DNA of 12,403 bases from Beijerinckiaceae bacterium. Lineage in GTDB: Bacteria; Pseudomonadota; Alphaproteobacteria; Rhizobiales; Beijerinckiaceae. Within the stretch, counting starts at the first letter, position 1, and every line of letters starts with the position of its first letter. The stretch is from assembly GCA_947380915.1 (NCBI GenBank), contig CANCSY010000076.1, forward strand, positions 1-12,403, read 5' to 3'. A model generated the notes under the pieces. It saw only the letters and a list, made by a program, of their open reading frames with translations. It had not been told where the DNA came from and did no database searches. This document shows, piece after piece, positions 7,597 to 12,403 of the stretch. The translations under genes were made by a program, and so were the position numbers.

Positions 7597-8324
7597 TCGT
7601 TCAACTCGTGGTGGTCGTCAGCGTGCTGATCATCCTCTGGTACGCGAGCAACGCCTTCACCAGGGCCAATCCGGCGAAGATCGCCCGATATCTGAAACCG
7701 CTGGGCGGCTATGCGACGCTTGCTGTGGCGGCCTTGATGATGCTGCGCGGTCAGGTGGAGGCAGCTGTGGCGGTGGGTGGCTTCGGGCTCTATCTGCTGG
7801 GCCTCGCCAATCCGCCGAGCTTTGCGCGCATGTTCAGCAAGGTGGGCGCAGCGCCCGGCGCGGACAAGGTCTCGCGGGTGCGCTCGGCCATGATCGAGAT
7901 GGAGTTGCACCACGACAGCGGCGCCATGGAAGGCACGATCCTGGCCGGTCCCCTGACCGGCGGTCGCCTCGCTGATCTCACCCGCCCGCAATGCGAGGAG
8001 ATCCTGCTCCAGTGCCAGCGCGACGACCCGGAGGGCGCGCGTCTGCTAGAGGCTTATCTCGACCGCAGGTTTCCCGGCTGGCGTCCGGCAGGCGATGGTC
8101 ACGCCGACGCGGGGGCTGGGGCTGGCGGCGGGCGCGTCTCTGCCCGCATGACCGAGGATGAAGCTTATGAGATCCTGGGGCTTGCGAAAGGAGCCTCGAG
8201 CGAAGAGATCGCGCGGGCGCATCGCGCGCTCATGAAGAAACTTCATCCCGACTACGGGGGGCCGACGGCTCTGGCCGCCAAGGTCAATGAAGCCAAGTCC
8301 GTCTTGATGGGCAGACATATTTAA
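7593..8324 (+). CDS. Membrane-anchored protein with C-terminal J domain (Pam18-like layout)
   Basis: A 243-residue DnaJ-domain protein. Residues 2-19 form an N-terminal membrane helix, and two further hydrophobic stretches follow at about 40-51 and 57-72. A central segment (about 95-165) carries the pattern MIEMELHHDSG, LAGPLTGG and ARLLEAYLDRRFPGW. A Gly/Ala-rich linker (167-180) leads to a C-terminal J domain from about 186 to 243, with the HPD motif at 218-220 needed to stimulate an Hsp70 (DnaK) ATPase. This membrane-first, J-domain-last order resembles mitochondrial Pam18/Tim14 rather than classical DnaJ; no Gly/Phe or zinc-finger region is present. It starts with TTG at 7593 overlapping the VWA gene stop, with GGGGAGG (7580-7586) 6 nt upstream. 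The client and biological role are unknown. Confidence 0.89.
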   Translation: MIVQLVVVVSVLIILWYASNAFTRANPAKIARYLKPLGGYATLAVAALMMLRGQVEAAVAVGGFGLYLLGLANPPSFARMFSKVGAAPGADKVSRVRSAMIEMELHHDSGAMEGTILAGPLTGGRLADLTRPQCEEILLQCQRDDPEGARLLEAYLDRRFPGWRPAGDGHADAGAGAGGGRVSARMTEDEAYEILGLAKGASSEEIARAHRALMKKLHPDYGGPTALAAKVNEAKSVLMGRHI

Positions 8325-8387
8325 CTCCGCAACTCGTACGCAACAGGACACTGGTAAAAGCGGCAGGCGGGGATAACGGTTCCCTGC

Positions 8388-9818
8388 CTAATTCTTGGTG
8401 GTGAAACAGGCGAAGCCTGACCTTTTGAGGGATTTGCAGGCGGCTTCCGCCCTGGAGTCCGTCAGGCCCGCGAAACGGGCGCGATAGAGCGTGCCTGATC
8501 CCGTCTTGACCTTTTCGGTGAAGGATGTGGCGCCCGAGAGGGTCGGGGCCTTGCCGCGCGCCTTGGCGAGCAGCTCATTCGCCTTGCCCATTTCATCGCT
8601 GGCGCCGATCTGGATCATCGTGCCGGACAGGGCGGCGGCGGGCCGGGCGGCCTCTGCCTTGGCCAGGGTCGTCGTCTGTTTCTCCGGCGCGCGGGCGGCG
8701 GGGGGCGCGGCGGCTACCTTGGCTGGCGCAGCCTTTTCAGCCTTGGGGGCGGGAATGGAGGCGGTGCGGTCGTCAGCCTTGGCCTGAGCGACTGCTGCGA
8801 GGCGGGCCTTTTCTGCAGGAACCGTCACCGTGGGCGCGGGGGCGGGCGCCGCATAGGCCGTGGCCATGGGAGCCAGCTTGACGGGCGCAGCTTCGCCGGG
8901 GGCGGCGTCAGCCACCATGGTGGACTTGTTGGGGGAGGCGGTGTCGAGGTGGTCCTCGATCAGGCCCGCCATGATCCGGTCGCGTCCGGCGGCGGTCCTG
9001 CCGCCCAGCACCACCGAGACGATGCGGCGATTGCCGCGCTTGACCGAGGTCAGCAGATTGAAGCCGGAGGCGTTGGTATAGCCGGTCTTGATCCCGTCCA
9101 TGCCCTCGACACGGCCCAACAACCGGTTGTGGTTGCCCATCGTCGCGCCACGGAAGGTGAATTGATGGGTCGAAAAATAGGCATAGTAGCGCGGGAAGCG
9201 TTCCTGAATGGAACGGCCGAGGGTGATGAGATCGCGCGCCGTGGTCACCTGCGCTGAATTGGGAAGGCCGGAGGCGTTGGCGTAATAGGTGCGGCTCATG
9301 CCCAGGCTGCGGGCCTTGGCGGTCATCATCTGGGCGAAACGCTCTTCGGTGCCGCCGATGGCTTCGGCCACTGCAGCCGCTATGTCGTTGGCGGATTTGG
9401 TGACAAGGGCCTTGATGGCGTCTTCCACGCTGATCGTGGAGCCCGGCCGCAGACCAAGCTTGGACGGCGCCATGGAGGCGGCGTGGCTCGAAATCGTGAT
9501 CTCGTCGTCGAGGGAGTAGGCGCCCTTCTCCAGTTGCTCGAAGAGCATGTAGAGGGTCATCACCTTGGTGACGGAGGCGGGATGGCGCAGCTCGTTTTCG
9601 TGATCGGCGTAAAGCACCCGACCCGAGTTCGCATCCACGACCATGGCTGCGAATGGGGGCGTATAGCCGGAGCTTGCATGGGGACGCTTGTGCTGTTTGT
9701 GGCGGCTGCGGGCTTCGGCGGAGCCTGTATCAAGCACCAAACCCGCTGCAGCGATCCCGCCCAGGACGAAAGCAGACAGTACGCGCCCGCGAAAGGCTCC
9801 TGCTGAAACGATCGACAT
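8388..9818 (-). CDS. dacA: D-alanyl-D-alanine carboxypeptidase (PBP5 type, S11) with SPOR domain
   Basis: Periplasmic peptidase that removes the terminal D-Ala from peptidoglycan pentapeptides, limiting cross-linking and shaping the wall. The 476-residue precursor has a hydrophobic export signal (about 10-36). The serine-peptidase domain (about 50-295) has all three catalytic motifs: SVTK (Ser82, Lys85), SAN (142-144) and KTG (244-246). An Ala/Pro/Lys-rich linker (about 300-397) follows, then a C-terminal SPOR domain (about 398-474) that should bind denuded glycan strands at the division septum. There is no PBP5-like C-terminal amphipathic anchor, so septal targeting may rely on SPOR. The ATG at 9818 has GAGG (9829-9826) 7 nt upstream; an in-frame TTG at 9824 is less likely. 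The family is certain, but the paralogue letter (dacA, dacC, dacF) is not. It is divergent from the phasin gene. Confidence 0.95.
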   Translation of the reverse strand: MSIVSAGAFRGRVLSAFVLGGIAAAGLVLDTGSAEARSRHKQHKRPHASSGYTPPFAAMVVDANSGRVLYADHENELRHPASVTKVMTLYMLFEQLEKGAYSLDDEITISSHAASMAPSKLGLRPGSTISVEDAIKALVTKSANDIAAAVAEAIGGTEERFAQMMTAKARSLGMSRTYYANASGLPNSAQVTTARDLITLGRSIQERFPRYYAYFSTHQFTFRGATMGNHNRLLGRVEGMDGIKTGYTNASGFNLLTSVKRGNRRIVSVVLGGRTAAGRDRIMAGLIEDHLDTASPNKSTMVADAAPGEAAPVKLAPMATAYAAPAPAPTVTVPAEKARLAAVAQAKADDRTASIPAPKAEKAAPAKVAAAPPAARAPEKQTTTLAKAEAARPAAALSGTMIQIGASDEMGKANELLAKARGKAPTLSGATSFTEKVKTGSGTLYRARFAGLTDSRAEAACKSLKRSGFACFTTKN

Positions 9819-9853
9819 ACTCAAACCTCAACTCAAAGCGACAACCAAGGCGC

Positions 9854-9900
9854 CGTAACCTGAACACCACACCTTCAGACACTAGCGGGCCGTGGTTACG
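9854..9900 (-). repeat. Inverted repeat in the dacA leader
   Basis: CGTAAC (9854-9859) pairs with GTTACG (9895-9900), and nested inside lie CTGAA (9860-9864) and TTCAG (9874-9878) with a 9-nt loop. If transcribed toward dacA this would fold into a two-part stem with a one-sided bulge, ending about 35 nt before the dacA start codon. It could equally be a pair of separated operator half-sites. No run of U follows, so it is not a terminator. The arms are seen directly; any function is inference. Confidence 0.4.
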
Positions 9901-9934
9901 TGTCGGTTAATGGCTTGATGAACATCAGATTTAA

Positions 9935-9948
9935 TTCGGGACACCGAA
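9935..9948. repeat. Dyad TTCGG-GACA-CCGAA upstream of the phasin promoter
   Basis: A perfect 5-bp inverted repeat with a 4-nt centre in the AT-rich part of the dacA-phasin intergenic region, 27 nt upstream of the phasin -35 box. A second dyad, TGATG-AA-CATCA, lies at 9916-9927. Either could be a protein binding site for the divergent promoters. Short arms like these occur by chance, so confidence is limited. Confidence 0.3.
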
Positions 9949-9975
9949 AATTTATTGCAGGTGCGAAGGGTGCGC

Positions 9976-10004
9976 TTGACATTTTTGTGCAGTGCACCTA
10001 AATC
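9976..10004 (+). promoter_or_regulatory. Phasin promoter with an operator-like dyad between -35 and -10
   Basis: TTGACA at 9976-9981, a perfect -35 box, is followed after exactly 17 nt by TAAATC (9999-10004), a fair -10 box. The spacer contains the perfect dyad GTGCA-G-TGCAC (9987-9997). Its position between the two boxes would let a bound repressor block RNA polymerase. In alphaproteobacteria that store polyhydroxybutyrate, the regulator PhaR represses phasin genes through TGC-rich dyads, and this site looks like such an operator. That identification is inference from recalled motifs. The predicted transcript would start about 45 nt before the phasin ATG. Confidence 0.74.
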
Positions 10005-10059
10005 ACCCTCAGGCCCCAGCTGATGTGGCCGACGCGCAGATCGAATGCGAGGGTGTTAC

Positions 10060-10401
10060 ATGTTCAAGAATCTGGAAGATTTTCAGAAGTTCGGTAAGGA
10101 CCAGTTCGACGCCGCCGCTCTGGCCGGCAGCACCTGGACCAAGGGCGTTCAGCAGATCGCCACCGAGGCCACCGACTACAGCAAGAAGTCCTTCGAAGCC
10201 TCCTCGGGCATGATGGAGAAGCTGATGGGCGTGAAGTCCGTCGAGAAGGCGGTCGAGCTCCAGACAGAATTCGCCAAGCAGAGCTACGAGACCTTCGTCG
10301 CCCAGAGCACGAAGTTCGGCGAACTCTTCACCACCCTCGCCAAGGACACGTTCAAGCCGGTCGAGGAAATTTTCGCCAAGGTGTCGGCTACCGCTAAGTA
10401 A
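10060..10401 (+). CDS. Phasin family protein (Phasin_2)
   Basis: A small, charged, helical protein of 113 residues that would coat polyhydroxyalkanoate granules in the cytoplasm, controlling their size and surface (PhaP-like). There is no signal peptide or membrane segment. The sequence is a run of amphipathic helices, and the family signature is KSVEKAVELQTEFAKQSYE-like, around residues 64-83, with further aromatic-spaced heptads either side (FVAQSTKFGEL). The ATG at 10060 is preceded by GAGGG (10049-10053), 6 nt away; an upstream in-frame start at 10045 lacks such a site. It is a single-gene transcription unit, with a near-consensus promoter and TGC-rich dyad upstream and a strong intrinsic terminator 25 nt downstream. 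That fits a highly expressed gene regulated by polymer availability. No phaC, phaA, phaB or phaR gene is in the window. Confidence 0.94.
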   Translation: MFKNLEDFQKFGKDQFDAAALAGSTWTKGVQQIATEATDYSKKSFEASSGMMEKLMGVKSVEKAVELQTEFAKQSYETFVAQSTKFGELFTTLAKDTFKPVEEIFAKVSATAK

Positions 10402-10426
10402 GCTCGACATTTCATGGTGTTATGGG

Positions 10427-10455
10427 AGCCCGGCCTTTGCGCCGGGCTTTTTTTT
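10427..10455 (+). terminator. Intrinsic terminator of the phasin gene
   Basis: AGCCCGGC (10427-10434) pairs perfectly with GCCGGGCT (10441-10448) around the six-base loop CTTTGC. The 3' arm runs directly into eight T residues (10448-10455). This is a textbook rho-independent terminator 25 nt after the phasin stop codon, so it insulates the phasin transcript from clpS. Confidence 0.93.
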
Positions 10456-10495
10456 CGCCCACTTTCCGGGGTTGATGGGCATGTTTCCCCGCAAA

Positions 10496-10546
10496 TGCGT
10501 CGCGCCCCACTGGCGAACCGGGGCGCGCGTCAATAAATTAGACGCA
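10496..10546. repeat. GC-rich structured intergenic element with competing hairpins
   Basis: CGCGCCCC (10501-10508) and GGGGCGCG (10520-10527) form an 8-bp stem with an 11-nt loop. GACGC at 10541-10545 can pair either with GCGTC at 10497-10501, or with GCGTC at 10527-10531 across the AT-rich loop AATAAATTA. The element lies after the phasin terminator and before the proposed clpS promoter, and is not followed by a T-run on either strand. It may be a non-coding RNA, a protein binding site or a chance GC-rich fold. Confidence 0.4.
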
Positions 10547-10600
10547 AGCGGGAGCGGCTGGCTCTGGCGGCGGATGTGCGAAAGGATGCGCTTTCGCCGG

Positions 10601-10628
10601 TTGCGTGTTCCAGCAAGTGGCCTATCTT
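10601..10628 (+). promoter_or_regulatory. Possible clpS promoter
   Basis: TTGCGT (10601-10606) and TATCTT (10623-10628) are separated by 16 nt and resemble sigma-70 boxes. Transcription would begin about 20 nt before the clpS GTG start, which fits the short leader holding AGGA at 10642-10645. The boxes are imperfect, so this is only a candidate. Its position also argues against the longer in-frame start at 10576. Confidence 0.35.
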
Positions 10629-10653
10629 GGACACACGGCACAGGATTGCAGAC

Positions 10654-11073
10654 GTGGACATCGGACTTTCAGCGCGGATCGATTTGACGACAGGCGAGGC
10701 CGGCGGCGCAGGGCGCGGCACGGTTTTTGCTGCGCGTGAACCGCGCAGGGGCGTCGACACGCCCGGTGATGGAAACAGTTCCGGAACCGCCGTGATCACG
10801 CGCACGCGCACCCAGACCAAGAAGCCGAGCATGTATCGGGTTCTTCTTCTGAACGACGATTACACGCCCCAGGAGTTCGTGGTCACCGTGTTGCGCAAGT
10901 ATTTCAGCAAGAATGTCGAGGAAGCCCGGCGCATCATGCTCCACGTCCACCAGCATGGCGTGGGCGAATGTGGCGTCTTCACCTACGAGGTCGCCGAGAC
11001 CAAAGTGACGCAGGTCATGGACTATGCCCGCAAACACCAGCATCCCCTGCAATGCATCATGGAGAAGAAGTGA
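10654..11073 (+). CDS. clpS: ClpS, N-degron adaptor of ClpAP protease
   Basis: Small adaptor that binds proteins with destabilising N-terminal residues (Leu, Phe, Tyr, Trp) and hands them to ClpA for unfolding and degradation by ClpP. The 139-residue product has a flexible, Gly/Arg-rich N-terminal extension (about 1-45), longer than in E. coli (106 residues in total), and then the ClpS core. The core contains [12 protein letters not shown] (residues 61-72), with Asn68 and Asp69 matching the alpha-amino-binding pair, and [13 protein letters not shown] (95-107), with His99 matching E. coli His66. It ends in the typical [13 protein letters not shown] at 10654 is chosen because AGGA (10642-10645) lies 8 nt upstream; the frame is open further to 10576. 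It is followed by clpA after 264 nt, the classic adaptor-unfoldase pair, so this is the ClpA-linked ClpS copy. Confidence 0.94.
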   Translation: MDIGLSARIDLTTGEAGGAGRGTVFAAREPRRGVDTPGDGNSSGTAVITRTRTQTKKPSMYRVLLLNDDYTPQEFVVTVLRKYFSKNVEEARRIMLHVHQHGVGECGVFTYEVAETKVTQVMDYARKHQHPLQCIMEKK

Positions 11074-11118
11074 TCGCCGGGCGTCGGATGACGCAGGGGT
11101 AGAAAAAGCGAGGGTGAT

Positions 11119-11129
11119 GCCAGTCTGGC
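11119..11129. repeat. Perfect dyad GCCAG-T-CTGGC after clpS
   Basis: An 11-nt perfect inverted repeat with a single-base centre, 45 nt after the clpS stop. The loop is too small for an RNA hairpin, so a dimeric DNA-binding protein site is the more natural reading. It lies 1 nt upstream of a weak promoter-like pair (TTGCCC 11131-11136, TATCAT 11153-11158, spacer 16) that could serve clpA. Function is inference. Confidence 0.28.
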
Positions 11130-11178
11130 GTTGCCCTTGTCGGCCGGGGCGGTATCATCAGGCCTCGGGAGCATCGTT

Positions 11179-11272
11179 CAGGCGAAGGGTTTGATCGCCT
11201 GGGCGCGAGTTGAGTGAAGCGGTGGGGAGAGAGCCGCTTTTGGAATGTCAGCCGCGAGGCGGAAGGCGATCA
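11179..11272 (+). other. Stem-loops with possible alternative pairing upstream of clpA
   Basis: CAGGCGA (11179-11185) pairs with TCGCCTG (11195-11201) around a 9-nt loop. AAGCGG (11217-11222) pairs with CCGCTT (11234-11239) around an 11-nt loop, and its 3' arm runs into TTTT. In addition TGATCGCCT (11192-11200) is fully complementary to AGGCGATCA (11264-11272), which would break the first hairpin. This could be a weak terminator or a switchable leader between clpS and clpA, or chance pairing in GC-rich sequence. Confidence 0.33.
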
Positions 11273-11337
11273 GGGCTCAGGCGCTGGCCGTTCAAACCTT
11301 TGCAAGTAAACCTCGAACGCTAAGGGTGAGAGCTGCG

Positions 11338-12403
11338 ATGCCGTCCTTCTCACGTAATCTCGAACAGTCTCTCCATCGCGCCTTGGCCGTCGCCAATGAG
11401 CGCCGCCACGAATATGCGACGCTTGAGCATCTGCTGCTCAGCCTGCTTGACGACACCGATGCTTCGGCCGTCATGCGCGCCTGTTCGGTCGACACCGACG
11501 CGCTGAAAAAGAATCTCGTCGAATATATCGAGACCGAGCTCGAAAACCTCGTCACCGATGGCCGCGAAGACGCCAAGCCCACCGCCGGCTTCCAGCGCGT
11601 GATCCAGCGCGCCGTGATCCATGTGCAGTCCTCCGGCCGCGAGGAAGTGACCGGCGCCAATGTGCTCGTCGCCATCTTCGCCGAGCGCGAGAGCCATGCC
11701 GCCTATTTCCTGCAGGAGCAGGACATGACCCGCTATGATGCGGTCAACTACATCAGCCACGGCATCGCCAAGCGTCCGGGCATGAGCGACACCACCAAGT
11801 CGCCCCGCGGCGCCGAGGAGGAGCCCGAGCAACGCGAGCCGCGCGAACAGCGCGAGGCGCCCGCCGACAACACCAAGAAGAAGGACAACGCCCTCGACGC
11901 CTATTGCGTCAACCTGAACAAGAAGGCGCGCGATGGCCGCATCGATCCCCTGATCGGCCGCGAGTCCGAGGTCATGCGCACCATTCAGGTGCTGTGCCGC
12001 AGGCAGAAGAACAATCCGCTGCTGGTGGGCGACCCCGGCGTCGGCAAGACCGCCATCGCCGAGGGCCTTGCGCGCAAGATCATCAAGGGCGAAGTGCCCG
12101 AGGTTCTGGCGCAGGCCACGGTCTTCTCTCTCGACATGGGCTCGCTGCTGGCGGGCACCCGCTATCGCGGCGATTTCGAAGAGCGCCTGAAGCAGGTGAT
12201 GAAGGAGATCGAGCAGCACAAGAACGCGATTCTCTTCATCGACGAGATCCATACGGTGATCGGCGCCGGCGCCACCTCTGGCGGCGCCATGGACGCATCC
12301 AACCTGCTCAAGCCCGCGCTGGCGCAGGGCGTGCTGCGCTGCATCGGCTCGACCACCTACAAGGAATATCGCCAGTATTTCGAGAAGGACCGCGCCCTGG
12401 TGC
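11338..12403 (+). CDS. clpA: ClpA, ATP-dependent unfoldase subunit of ClpAP (3' end cut by window)
   Basis: AAA+ ring ATPase that unfolds substrates and threads them into ClpP; ClpS delivers N-degron proteins to it. The frame is open from ATG 11338 to the window end, 355 codons of an expected 750-830. Residues 1-145 form the ClpA N-domain ([16 protein letters not shown] and [12 protein letters not shown]), where ClpS docks. A charged Glu/Arg/Lys-rich linker (about 150-183) follows, then the first nucleotide-binding domain: RIDPLIGRE (201-209), Walker A GDPGVGKT (231-238), the pore-loop region [12 protein letters not shown] (272-283), Walker B ILFIDE (298-303) and [10 protein letters not shown] (336-345). 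This pattern is ClpA, not ClpB, as the long coiled-coil middle domain does not start where ClpB would have it, and the gene follows clpS. GGGTGAG at 11324-11330 may be the ribosome binding site. Confidence 0.97.
   Translation, partial: MPSFSRNLEQSLHRALAVANERRHEYATLEHLLLSLLDDTDASAVMRACSVDTDALKKNLVEYIETELENLVTDGREDAKPTAGFQRVIQRAVIHVQSSGREEVTGANVLVAIFAERESHAAYFLQEQDMTRYDAVNYISHGIAKRPGMSDTTKSPRGAEEEPEQREPREQREAPADNTKKKDNALDAYCVNLNKKARDGRIDPLIGRESEVMRTIQVLCRRQKNNPLLVGDPGVGKTAIAEGLARKIIKGEVPEVLAQATVFSLDMGSLLAGTRYRGDFEERLKQVMKEIEQHKNAILFIDEIHTVIGAGATSGGAMDASNLLKPALAQGVLRCIGSTTYKEYRQYFEKDRALV

Noticed and set aside
7125..7975. Alternative-frame open stretches inside the VWA and J-protein genes
   Set aside because: Arg/Gly-rich shadow frames with no domain; the frames with MIDAS and HPD motifs are the real ones.
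8362..8388. Hairpin GGCAGG/CCTGCC between the J-protein gene and dacA as a terminator
   Set aside because: The stem is only 6 bp with a 15-nt loop, overlaps the dacA stop and has no T-run on either strand.
11350..12252. A 300-codon minus-strand open frame antisense to clpA
   Set aside because: ClpA with Walker A and B motifs is certain on the plus strand; the antisense frame has no recognisable domain.
1..12403. CRISPR arrays, insertion sequences, tRNA or rRNA genes, phage genes, riboswitch classes
   Set aside because: Read for on both strands and none seen. Apart from the short intergenic gaps the window is filled by ordinary coding sequence.

Overview
This is a GC-rich (roughly 65 % by eye), chromosomal, housekeeping-dominated segment of an alphaproteobacterium, most likely of the order Hyphomicrobiales (Rhizobiales). 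The clues are the lpxD-fabZ-lpxA-lpxB lipid A cluster, a DUF1489 protein, a SPOR-tailed D,D-carboxypeptidase, a Phasin_2 protein and the order phasin-clpS-clpA. The genus cannot be called by reading. I see no tRNA, rRNA, insertion sequence, prophage or CRISPR array.

Layout. (1) 1-3328, plus strand: 3' part of lpxD, then fabZ, lpxA and lpxB, tightly packed (1-nt gap fabZ/lpxA, 4-nt overlap lpxA/lpxB). They encode early lipid A synthesis and the fatty-acid dehydratase that feeds it. lpxI, which alphaproteobacteria usually carry between lpxA and lpxB, is absent. (2) 3325-4665, minus strand: guanine deaminase, converging on lpxB so closely that both stop codons lie in one TTAA. (3) 4799-6784, plus strand: a DUF1489 protein, an AT-rich pocket with a possible 77-residue two-helix membrane protein, and an orphan TctC/Bug-type periplasmic binding protein. 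(4) 6865-8324, plus strand: a soluble VWA protein with an intact MIDAS, overlapping by 4 nt a membrane-anchored protein with a C-terminal J domain. This pair is the least understood and most interesting system here. (5) 8388-9818, minus strand: penicillin-binding-protein-5-type carboxypeptidase with a C-terminal SPOR domain. (6) 9819-12403, plus strand: a palindrome-rich divergent intergenic region with a near-consensus promoter and operator-like dyad, a phasin, a strong intrinsic terminator, a structured intergenic stretch, clpS, a 264-bp gap with hairpins, and the 5' part of clpA.

Together the genes cover envelope construction (lipid A, peptidoglycan trimming), solute capture, purine salvage or breakdown, polyhydroxyalkanoate granule coating and N-degron/ClpAP proteolysis. 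Most is conventional. The parts worth a second look are the VWA/J-protein pair, the missing lpxI, the AT-rich small-ORF pocket and the regulatory structures flanking phasin, clpS and clpA.
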